From positions 24,052 through 88,051 of the forward strand of contig NZ_JNLX01000185.1 of assembly GCF_000715495.1 (NCBI RefSeq): DNA of 64,000 nucleotides. Reading direction: 5' to 3'. Under the pieces are notes generated by a model. The model saw only the letters and a program-made list of their open reading frames with translations. It was not told the DNA's origin and did not search any database. This document shows positions 58,151 through 64,000 of this stretch, one piece after another (the first letter of the stretch is position 1; each line of letters begins with the position of its first letter). The stretch comes from Hymenobacter sp. IS2118 (GTDB lineage Bacteria > Bacteroidota > Bacteroidia > Cytophagales > Hymenobacteraceae). Both the position numbers and the translations under genes were made by a program.

Positions 58151-58843
58151 ATGCTTGAAGTCAAAAACCTGCGCAAAGCCTTCGGCACGCATGTGGTGTT
58201 GCACGATGTGAGCCTGACGCTGCGGCCCGGCACTATTCACGGCCTGGTGGGGGCCAACGGCGCGGGTAAAACCACGCTCATTAATTGCCTTTACGGACTG
58301 GAAAAGTACTTTTCTGGTGTGGTGCGGGCCACCGATGGCCCGGCCTTGCGCGAGCAGACGGGCCTGCTGCCCTACGAGCCGTTCTTTTACCCGCGCCTGA
58401 CCGGGCGCGAGTACCTGGAGTTCTGTCTCCATGCTCGTGGTCGGCCGCTGAAAGATTTTGCCGGCTGGAATCAACTGCTGGAATTGCCCCTCGACCAGTA
58501 CGCCGACGAATACTCGGCCGGCATGCGCAAGAAGCTGGCCCTGCTGGCGCTGCTGGTACAGGATTTCAAGTACCTGATACTAGACGAGCCCTTCAACGGC
58601 CTGGACCTGGAAGCCAACCTGCTGCTGAAAGCTATTCTGCGACGGCTGCGCGACCGGGGCCTGGGCATCCTGCTTACTTCCCACATCCTGGGCGCCCTCA
58701 CCGAAACGAGCGACGAGATTTCGGTGCTGGTGGGCGGGCGTGTGCAGCGGCACTACGCGGCGGCGGAATTTGGAACCCTGGAAGCCGACTTGCTCAATAG
58801 TCTGCACCGCGAGAAGCTGGCGCTGCTGGCCGGGCTGGTGTAG
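58151..58843 (+). CDS. ABC transporter ATP-binding protein
   Basis: This 230-residue ABC ATPase shows Walker A GLVGANGAGKTTLIN, the signature in altered form (YSAGMRKKLALLA instead of LSGGQ), Walker B YLILDEPFNGLD and the switch His in TSHILGALTE. The ATPase is of the short CcmA/drug-exporter-like group. The membrane protein immediately upstream (26-base gap) is the likely partner. The substrate and direction are unknown. Confidence 0.92.
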   Translation: MLEVKNLRKAFGTHVVLHDVSLTLRPGTIHGLVGANGAGKTTLINCLYGLEKYFSGVVRATDGPALREQTGLLPYEPFFYPRLTGREYLEFCLHARGRPLKDFAGWNQLLELPLDQYADEYSAGMRKKLALLALLVQDFKYLILDEPFNGLDLEANLLLKAILRRLRDRGLGILLTSHILGALTETSDEISVLVGGRVQRHYAAAEFGTLEADLLNSLHREKLALLAGLV

Positions 58844-58860
58844 GGCATGTAACACAAGCC

Positions 58861-59583
58861 TCATAGTGCCAGGTAAAAACCCGTCAGCAACGCCCGGAAC
58901 TCCGCCGAGTATGCCTCCTGCGCCGTGCGAATCAGCAGCTCCGTTTCTGCCACCGCCGCGCCCGGCCCGCGCCGAAAACCCGTGATGTGGCGCAATGGCC
59001 GGCTGCCCGGTCGGTGCCGCAGCACCAGCCGCGTAGCCGGGCGCAACCCGTGCCGAGTCGCAATTTCCTCAAAAGCCTGCATCTCCGGTGGCGGCAGCAG
59101 CACCGTCAGCAAGCCCTCTGCTGCCAGATACTCCGCCGCAAAAGCTGCCAAGGCCTCAAAGGAAAGCGTGCCGGCCGATTCGTGGCGGGCGGTGGTGCGC
59201 GCCGCATTGGGCGAGGGCAGCGACTGCCGGAAAAACGGCGGGTTGCAGAGCAAGTGGCTGAAGGGCGCCGGGCTGGCAGCCGCCAGCTCGGCCAGGCTTT
59301 GGGCACGAACCGTGAGGCGGGCCGCCCACGGGCTGGCGGCACAGTTGGCAGCGGCCTGCGCTGCTGCGGCTGCGTCAATTTCTACCGCTTCAATCTGCAC
59401 GGTGGGGTGGCGCTGGGCGGCCATGAGGGCCAGCAGGCCGGTACCGGTACCGATGTCCAGCAGCCGCGTGGCGCCGCTGAGGTCGGCGGCGGCGCCCAGC
59501 AGGCAGGCGTCGGTGCTCACCTTCATGGCGCACTGGCCCTGCTCGATGCGGAACTGCTGGAACTGGAAGTAGTCGTTGGGCAA
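58861..59583 (-). CDS. tRNA1(Val) (adenine(37)-N6)-methyltransferase-like
   Basis: This 240-residue class I methyltransferase is of the YfiC/TrmN6 type. It contains the N-terminal FRIEQGQCAMKVSTDACLLG motif, SAM site LDIGTGTGLLALMAAQ, VEAVEID-type acidic strand and the adenine-N6 motif LLCNPPFF. It starts at TTG 59583 (PNDYFQFQQFRIEQ follows): a stop lies directly upstream and the next Met is at residue 20, inside the conserved motif. It is 16 bases from the end of the convergent ABC gene. Confidence 0.9.
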   Translation of the reverse strand: MPNDYFQFQQFRIEQGQCAMKVSTDACLLGAAADLSGATRLLDIGTGTGLLALMAAQRHPTVQIEAVEIDAAAAAQAAANCAASPWAARLTVRAQSLAELAAASPAPFSHLLCNPPFFRQSLPSPNAARTTARHESAGTLSFEALAAFAAEYLAAEGLLTVLLPPPEMQAFEEIATRHGLRPATRLVLRHRPGSRPLRHITGFRRGPGAAVAETELLIRTAQEAYSAEFRALLTGFYLAL

Positions 59584-59599
59584 TTTAGAAGGGATTAGA

Positions 59600-59659
59600 G
59601 TTAACTATTGAGGGTTGAACCGGGCTTTTCAACTTGCTATTTAACCCTCAATAGTTAAC
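59600..59659. repeat. Perfect 17-bp inverted repeat overlapping the end of rnhA
   Basis: GTTAACTATTGAGGGTT (59600-59616) and AACCCTCAATAGTTAAC (59643-59659) pair perfectly with a 26-base loop. The right arm encodes the last residues and stop of RNase HI on the minus strand. No T run on either strand. Confidence 0.8.
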
Positions 59660-60111
59660 CCTTTCCCTTCGTAGCCCTCGTCCACTACCAGCCCTTTGCC
59701 CAGGGCGCTTTGCACGGCCAGCACGTCGCAACGCTCGTTTTCGGCGTGGCCAGCGTGGCCTTTTATCCAGTGAAACGTGACTTTTCGCTGCTTGTAGATG
59801 CGCAGGAAGCGCCGCCACAGGTCCTCGTTGGCCTTCTTGCCAAAATCAGCTTTTGCGGCCCAGCCGAAGACCCACTTTTTCTCCACCGCGTCCACCACGT
59901 ACTTCGAGTCGGACACCACGCGGATGGGCAGTTCGGGGCGGGTCACGGCTTCGAGGCCCACAATCACGGCCAGCAATTCCATGCGGTTGTTGGTGGTGTG
60001 GCGGAAGCCCTGGGTCAGCTCTTTTTCGTGGGGTCCGTAGCGCAAAATGGCCCCGTAGCCGCCCGGCCCGGGATTGCCGCGGGCCGAGCCGTCGGTGAAC
60101 AGGTGAATCAC
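59641..60111 (-). CDS. rnhA: Ribonuclease HI
   Basis: This 156-residue enzyme degrades RNA in RNA-DNA hybrids. Catalytic residues are visible: Asp7 in LFTDGSARGNPGPGG, Glu45 in NNRMELLAV, Asp in VVSDSKYVVDAV, and Asp in ENERCDVLA. The basic handle KKWVFGWAAKADFGKKANEDLWR is present in part. It starts at GTG 60111 (IHLFTDG follows). The C-terminal residues lie within a 17-bp inverted repeat, so the tail after about residue 145 is probably not conserved. Confidence 0.96.
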   Translation of the reverse strand: MIHLFTDGSARGNPGPGGYGAILRYGPHEKELTQGFRHTTNNRMELLAVIVGLEAVTRPELPIRVVSDSKYVVDAVEKKWVFGWAAKADFGKKANEDLWRRFLRIYKQRKVTFHWIKGHAGHAENERCDVLAVQSALGKGLVVDEGYEGKGLTIEG

Positions 60112-60115
60112 AGTC

Positions 60116-60182
60116 GTTGTCAGTTGTTAGTTGTCAGTTGCTAGGCTTTTCAGGTGCTAGTCGTTGACCAACAACTGACAAC
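60116..60182. repeat. Word-type inverted repeat (GTTGTCAGTTGTT / AACAACTGACAAC)
   Basis: A perfect 13-base inverted repeat; the words GTTGTCAGTTG and CAACTGACAAC recur two to three times on each side (to about 60196). It lies between rnhA and marC on the same strand and covers rnhA's upstream region. Confidence 0.7.
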
Positions 60183-60200
60183 CAACAACCGACAACAAAT

Positions 60201-60761
60201 TTAAAAATTGGCTTTGAATAGCTTGATGGCGATGGCGAGCAGAATCACGCCGAACACGCGGCGCAGCACGTCCTCGCCGGCCTTGCCGAGCTTGCGCTCA
60301 ATCCAGGGGCTGGTTTTGAGCACGGCGTACACGAATACGAGGTTGAGCAGAATGCCCACCAGGATGTTGGGCAGGGTGTAGGCGGCCCGCAGCGAGAGCA
60401 GCGTGGTCATGGTGCCGGCCCCGGTGATGAGCGGAAACGCCAGCGGCACGATGGAGCCGGTGCTGGCCGTGAGGTCGGACTTGAACAGCTCGATACCGAG
60501 TATCATTTCCAGCCCGATGAGGAAGATGATAACCGCGCCGGCCAGCGCAAAACTCTCGTTGTCGACTCCAAACAGGCGCAGAATGCTCTGGCCCAGAAAC
60601 AGGAAGGCCACCATGAGACAGCCGGCCACGAAGGTGGCCAGTTCGGCCTTAATCTGCCCTTCGCGCTGCCGAATCTGGATGATAATCGGGATGGAGCCAA
60701 TGATGTCAATCACGGCGAAGAGCGTGAGCGTGACAGAAAAAATCTGTTGGAGGCTGAGCAT
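60201..60761 (-). CDS. MarC-family integral membrane protein
   Basis: This 186-residue protein has six predicted transmembrane helices. The family motifs FAVIDIIGSIPIIIQI and FPLITGAGTMTTLLSLR are visible, with LGLEMILGI-like helix three and a C-terminal FGVILLAIAIKLF. MarC proteins are of uncertain function, and the historical link to multiple antibiotic resistance was not upheld. It is isolated by word-type inverted repeats on both sides. Confidence 0.93.
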   Translation of the reverse strand: MLSLQQIFSVTLTLFAVIDIIGSIPIIIQIRQREGQIKAELATFVAGCLMVAFLFLGQSILRLFGVDNESFALAGAVIIFLIGLEMILGIELFKSDLTASTGSIVPLAFPLITGAGTMTTLLSLRAAYTLPNILVGILLNLVFVYAVLKTSPWIERKLGKAGEDVLRRVFGVILLAIAIKLFKANF

Positions 60762-60780
60762 GCGTTTAATTAAAAATCGA

Positions 60781-60858
60781 GAATTAAAAATTAAAAATCA
60801 GAGAAAGGTATTTGCGTCAAACGCTCATTTTTAATTCTGCATTTTTAATTTTTAATTC
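60781..60858. repeat. Perfect 18-bp A/T-rich inverted repeat
   Basis: GAATTAAAAATTAAAAAT (60781-60798) and ATTTTTAATTTTTAATTC (60841-60858) pair perfectly. More AATTAAAAAT words lie just left (60767-60778). Between marC and the aminotransferase. Confidence 0.75.
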
Positions 60859-60861
60859 ATC

Positions 60862-61938
60862 TCAGCCCGGGAATTCTTTGGCAAAAAACTGCACCAGGGC
60901 TTCAAAAGCGGCATCGGGCACGGCCGGGAAGTTGGCAATGCGGATGCTCGTGTTTTTCAGCGGCCCGTAGCCGCTGCCCAGGTGCAGGCCCGCTTCCAAC
61001 GCCTTGCGCTTGATTTCCTCGATGGTGGCCGCGTCCCCTTTCAGGCCGATAACCGTGGTGGAGCGGGCTTCGGGGTTGCTGATGAGCGGCTGCAACGGGG
61101 TGGCCTGCTCAAAAAAGTCGTAGAGCTTCTGGGCGCGGTCGGCCAGGTGCTGGTGCACCGTTTTGATGGGCTCCCGGTCGGCCAGCACCCGGCCGAGTAG
61201 GTAGATGCCCAGCACGTTGGGCGTATAGTTGGTTTGGAAGTTGAGCATCTGGCTCAGCATGGCGGGCAGGGCGTTGTAGTGCGCCCGGTCGTTTACAACG
61301 CGGGCCTGGGCCACGGCCCGTGGCGAGAGCACCAGCACCCCCAGTCCGGCGGGCAGCCCGAAGCACTTTTGCACCGAGGCAAACCAGATGTCGGCCTTGA
61401 TGTATTTGAGATTAATGCCGCCGAAGCTGCTGGTGGCGTCCACGGCCAGCAAGGCGCCGTTGAGGCGGTTGTACAGGTTCAGGATGAAGCCTTCGCGGAG
61501 CTGGGTGGCGGTGCTGGTTTCGTTCTGTGTGATGCACACCAGGTCGGTGTCTTCGCCCGAAAAGGGGAGGGCCGCAATGTCGGGCAACTCATCGATACCG
61601 AAAGAAATGCCGCTGCTGGCGGGCCGCAGGGCCTTGGCATACTTCAGCCACTTCTCGCCGAAGTCGCCGTTGTAGAGGTGGAAGCTGCGGCGGGGCGTGA
61701 GGCTTTGGGCCAAAATCTCCCAGCATTCGGTGGCCGAGCCGGTGAACAGCACGCTGTAATCCTGCGGGATGTTGAGCTTGGCTTTGAGGTCGGTCACGGC
61801 CTGGCGTACCAGGCTGGTCACTTTGTCGCTGCGGTGCGGGGCCGAAAGCCAGCCCTCGTCAAACGCATCGGTGAGGTATTGACGCACGGCCGGATATACG
61901 GCCGAAGGCCCGGGGTTGAAAGTGAATGTCGGGACCAC
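60862..61938 (-). CDS. Class V aminotransferase (phosphoserine aminotransferase-like)
   Basis: This 358-residue PLP enzyme of fold type I has FNPGPSAVYPAVRQYL, SVLFTGSATECWEILAQ, the PLP-binding Asp in LLAVDATSSFGG and the Schiff-base Lys in WFASVQKCFGLPAGLGV. It resembles SerC (phosphoserine transaminase) but could be an alanine-glyoxylate type enzyme. Start GTG 61938 (VPTFTFNPGPS) is chosen: the frame extends upstream for 54 codons but those residues are Pro/Arg-rich and non-conserved. No serA is adjacent. Confidence 0.85.
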   Translation of the reverse strand: MVPTFTFNPGPSAVYPAVRQYLTDAFDEGWLSAPHRSDKVTSLVRQAVTDLKAKLNIPQDYSVLFTGSATECWEILAQSLTPRRSFHLYNGDFGEKWLKYAKALRPASSGISFGIDELPDIAALPFSGEDTDLVCITQNETSTATQLREGFILNLYNRLNGALLAVDATSSFGGINLKYIKADIWFASVQKCFGLPAGLGVLVLSPRAVAQARVVNDRAHYNALPAMLSQMLNFQTNYTPNVLGIYLLGRVLADREPIKTVHQHLADRAQKLYDFFEQATPLQPLISNPEARSTTVIGLKGDAATIEEIKRKALEAGLHLGSGYGPLKNTSIRIANFPAVPDAAFEALVQFFAKEFPG

Positions 61939-62167
61939 GGAAGGGACGGATTTTTGAGTGGAAGAAATTCTGGGGGCGTTTCGCGGGCCCGGGCAACAAC
62001 GAAAAAAGTAATCGATGTATTGGCTGCCGCGCGCGGGGCGGGGCACCCAGAAGAGACTTGGGGATGGCGGCGGGGCCGCGTATGCAAAGTTCGGCGGCAA
62101 ATCGCCGGCAACCGAAGCCCGGCTCTGCTAAAATCGTGTACTTACTAAAATCCGTTCAGCACCTGGC

Positions 62168-62614
62168 CTATACCCGAAACCCCACGCGCTTGGGTTGCTG
62201 GGCCTGAAACCAGTGCAGGGCCAGCCGGTAGCTTTCCAGCCCAAAGCCGCTGACGCAGCCCGCGCAATGGCGCCCTAGGAGGCTCTTATGGCGTATTTCC
62301 TCGCGGGCGGCCAGGTTGCTCAGGTGCACCTCCACCACGGGCGTGGCAATGCCGGCCACGGCATCGGCCAGGGCCAGGCTGGTGTGGGTGTAGGCGCCCG
62401 CGTTCAACACGATGCCGTGGTGGGTGAAACCGACCTCGTGCAGCTTATCAAGCAACTCGCCCTCGTGGTTTGATTGAAACATGCTGAGCGTCAGGCCCGG
62501 AAAGGCGGATTCCAGCTCCGGAAAAAAATCTTCGAAGGAGCGGGTGCCGTAAATGCCGGGTTCGCGTCGCCCCAGCAGGTTCAGGTTGGGGCCGTTTATA
62601 ATCAGGATGTCCAT
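62168..62614 (-). CDS. aroQ: Type II 3-dehydroquinate dehydratase
   Basis: This 148-residue dodecameric dehydratase is the third step of the shikimate pathway. The motifs are IINGPNLNLLGRREPGIYG (flexible loop with catalytic Tyr/Arg), FQSNHEGELLD, LNAGAYTHTSLALADA, EVHLSNLAAREEIRHKSLL and the C-terminal GFGLESYRLAL. Start 62614 is the conserved MDILIINGPN. Its start codon lies at the edge of a word-type inverted repeat that fills the divergent gap to xerD. Confidence 0.97.
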   Translation of the reverse strand: MDILIINGPNLNLLGRREPGIYGTRSFEDFFPELESAFPGLTLSMFQSNHEGELLDKLHEVGFTHHGIVLNAGAYTHTSLALADAVAGIATPVVEVHLSNLAAREEIRHKSLLGRHCAGCVSGFGLESYRLALHWFQAQQPKRVGFRV

Positions 62615-62771
62615 TATCAATGAGCAGTTATCAATGAGCAATTAGTAATTGGCAATGAGCAATTGCCCAACGCAGGTTTAGCTTGCGGCTTCAAAGGTCG
62701 TTGATTGCCACAACAGTGTGGGCCAGAAACCAAAAACAACACATTCATTATTGCTCACTGCTCATTGATAA
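62614..62771. repeat. Word-type inverted repeat in the divergent aroQ-xerD gap
   Basis: TTATCAATGAGCAG (62614-62627) pairs perfectly with CTGCTCATTGATAA (62758-62771). The words ATCAATGAGCA and AATGAGCAATT recur on the left and TTGCTCA, AATTGCTCATT on the right. Because the flanking genes are divergent, this copy cannot be a terminator. Confidence 0.75.
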
Positions 62772-62786
62772 TTGCTCATTAAAACA

Positions 62787-63686
62787 ATGACTTGGCCCCA
62801 GGCAATTAAGCAGTTCGAAGGCTACCTCCGGCTCGAAAAATCCCTGTCTCCCAACTCGGTGGAGGCGTACGTGCGCGACGTGAGCAAGCTTCAGCAGTTC
62901 CTGCTGATGGGCAAGGTGCACGCCGGCCCCACGCAAGTTACCACGGTGTTGCTGCGCGAATTTCTGGCCACGCTGCAAGGCCTCGGCCTCAGCGCCACGT
63001 CGCAGGCGCGCACCCTGTCGGGCCTCAAGGCGTTCTATAGCTTCCTGATAATGGAAGACCTGCTGAAACTGGACCCGACTGACACGCTGGAAGCACCCAA
63101 AACCGGCCGCCACCTACCCGATACCCTTAGCTACCCCGAAATTGAGACGCTACTAGCCGCCATCGACCTGAGCACCGACGACGGCCTGCGCGCCCGCGCC
63201 CTGCTGGAAGTGCTGTATTCGTCGGGCCTGCGGGTGAGCGAGCTGTGCGACCTGCGGCTCTCGAATATGTACGCCGAGCAGGGTTTTGTGAAAGTAGTGG
63301 GCAAGGGCAATAAAGAGCGGCTGGTGCCCATCGGCCGCGAGGCGCTCAAGCACCTCAACTTCTACCTCAGCGGCGTGCGCGGCCACCTCGACATCAAGAG
63401 TGGCGCCGAAGACGTGGTGTTTCTCAGCCAGCGCGGCCGGCCCATCTCCCGCATCACCGTCTTCACTACCCTCAAAAAACTGGCCGAGCAGGCCGGCCTG
63501 CGCAAAACCATCAGCCCGCACACCCTGCGCCATTCCTTCGCCACGCACCTCATTGAGGGCGGCGCCGACCTGCGCGCCGTACAGGAAATGCTGGGCCACG
63601 CCAGCATCACAACCACCGAAATCTACACCCACCTCGACCGGGATTACCTGCGGCAGGTCATCACCGAGTTTCATCCGCGCAGCTGA
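62787..63686 (+). CDS. xerD: Tyrosine recombinase XerD
   Basis: This 299-residue chromosome-dimer resolvase acts with FtsK at dif. The N-terminal SAM-like domain (FEGYLRLEKSLSPNSVEAY) and the catalytic domain with SSGLRVSELCDL (Arg), HTLRHSFATHLIEGGADLR (His-x-x-Arg), LGHASITTTEIYTHLD (His and Tyr nucleophile) are complete. Start ATG 62787 (MTWPQAIKQFEG) is preferred to a TTG 15 bases upstream. Housekeeping XerD is more likely than a mobile-element integrase because no element boundaries are seen; XerC is not in the window. Confidence 0.93.
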   Translation: MTWPQAIKQFEGYLRLEKSLSPNSVEAYVRDVSKLQQFLLMGKVHAGPTQVTTVLLREFLATLQGLGLSATSQARTLSGLKAFYSFLIMEDLLKLDPTDTLEAPKTGRHLPDTLSYPEIETLLAAIDLSTDDGLRARALLEVLYSSGLRVSELCDLRLSNMYAEQGFVKVVGKGNKERLVPIGREALKHLNFYLSGVRGHLDIKSGAEDVVFLSQRGRPISRITVFTTLKKLAEQAGLRKTISPHTLRHSFATHLIEGGADLRAVQEMLGHASITTTEIYTHLDRDYLRQVITEFHPRS

Positions 63687-63947
63687 AGAGGGTAGGGGAG
63701 GAGGGTTTTTAGGGGAGGAGGGTATGGGGGTAGGAGGTAAGGATTTGAATGTTAAGCAACGTGCAACGCAGTTTCTGAATACTCGGGGAAGAAGCTTGGA
63801 CGATTCCTGCTTCGGCGCTAAGGCGCTTCACTGCATTCAGCACGGCAGGAAACGCAACATCCATATCCTCCTGCCCTCAAACCCCCATAACTTCACACCC
63901 CACTTCCCGCCTTCATTGCGTAAATTTGGCCTTTATGCTTCCTTCGA
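63687..63947. other. Intergenic region with purine-rich/pyrimidine-rich echo
   Basis: No gene is seen. Left part (63690-63740) repeats GGGGAGGAGGGT-type words. The right part (63866-63910) carries CCTCCTGCCCTCAAACCCCCATAACTTC-type words, broadly their reverse complement, in the same style as the other word-type inverted repeats. TAAATTTG at 63921-63928 is a -7 box for the next gene. Confidence 0.5.
63921..63928 (+). promoter_or_regulatory. -7 box of the gene at the right edge
   Basis: TAAATTTG matches TAnnTTTG and lies 19 bases before ATG 63948. Confidence 0.45.
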
Positions 63948-64000
63948 ATGGCCGATAACCGATATAAGAATACCCCTGCTGGCCCTTCTGGCAACCGCCC
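63948..64000 (+). CDS. Start of an unidentified gene, cut by window edge
   Basis: An ATG (63948) opens a frame with no stop to the window end, reading MADNRYKNTPAGPSGNRP. The polar, Pro/Gly/Asn-rich start gives no family. A -7 box 19 bases upstream supports a real start. An ATG at 63934 is closed by a stop after seven codons. Confidence 0.5.
   Translation, partial: MADNRYKNTPAGPSGNR

Noticed and set aside
62787..63686. Integrase of a mobile element
   Set aside because: Full XerD motif set, housekeeping neighbours, no attachment-site duplication or cargo genes.

Overview
The window comes from a GC-rich member of the Bacteroidota, most probably a Hymenobacter-like bacterium of the order Cytophagales. 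The evidence is the recurring Bacteroidota -7 promoter box TAnnTTTG, the lack of clear Shine-Dalgarno sequences, several families largely confined to the phylum (DUF3109, DUF4290, DUF4846, DUF5606), a ubiE-porT pair, a TonB-dependent receptor with a carboxypeptidase-like N-terminal domain, and high G+C. It reads as ordinary chromosome: no prophage, insertion sequence, integron, CRISPR array or rRNA operon was seen.

Layout. 1-6.7 kb: 5' part of a TonB-dependent receptor, a MORN-repeat protein, a thiolase and a BatB/BatC-like VWA+TPR pair, all on the minus strand. 6.8-7.2 kb: tRNA-Ser, tRNA-Pro and tRNA-Arg, then gyrB. 9.8-13.3 kb: polyphosphate kinase converging on an Ppx/GppA phosphatase. 13.5-24.2 kb: a phosphoesterase-like/beta-barrel fusion, a membrane hydrolase, a sirtuin, small stress and hypothetical genes, a HAD phosphatase, a DUF4846 lipoprotein and topA. 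24.4-32.4 kb: a five-gene chemosensory operon. 32.5-41 kb: an arginase-family enzyme, a holin-like protein, murA, DUF4290, a UvrD-type helicase, DUF3109, cyclophilin and a fasciclin lipoprotein. 40.8-49 kb: rsgA-waaA, peroxiredoxin, enoyl-CoA hydratase, aspartokinase, fbp, DUF5606, a TonB-domain protein and engB. 49.4-53.4 kb: a PorE-like OmpA protein, ubiE and a PorT-like barrel. 53.4-64 kb: SDR, esterase, cytidine deaminase, saccharopine dehydrogenase-like protein, an ABC transporter pair, tRNA methyltransferase, RNase HI, MarC, a class V aminotransferase, aroQ and xerD, then the first codons of one more gene.

The most striking locus is the chemosensory operon. Its receptor has no membrane segment and carries ten in-register 92-residue HAMP units, eight of them nearly identical, of the type I associate with fungal group III (Nik1/Os-1) osmosensor kinases. 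Here the array feeds a methyl-accepting signalling hairpin. CheW, CheY, a CheA without a P2 domain and a CheC phosphatase with both active sites follow; no CheR, CheB or CheD is nearby.

Other signals are a phosphoesterase domain that has lost most of its metal ligands, a MurA with Asp in place of the fosfomycin-target Cys, five genes whose start codon lies only 4-6 bases after a -7 box (predicted leaderless mRNAs), and a family of intergenic inverted repeats. In those repeats a short sequence 'word' is repeated on one side and echoed as its reverse complement on the other. Gene functions come from motif and family recognition by eye; no database search was run.
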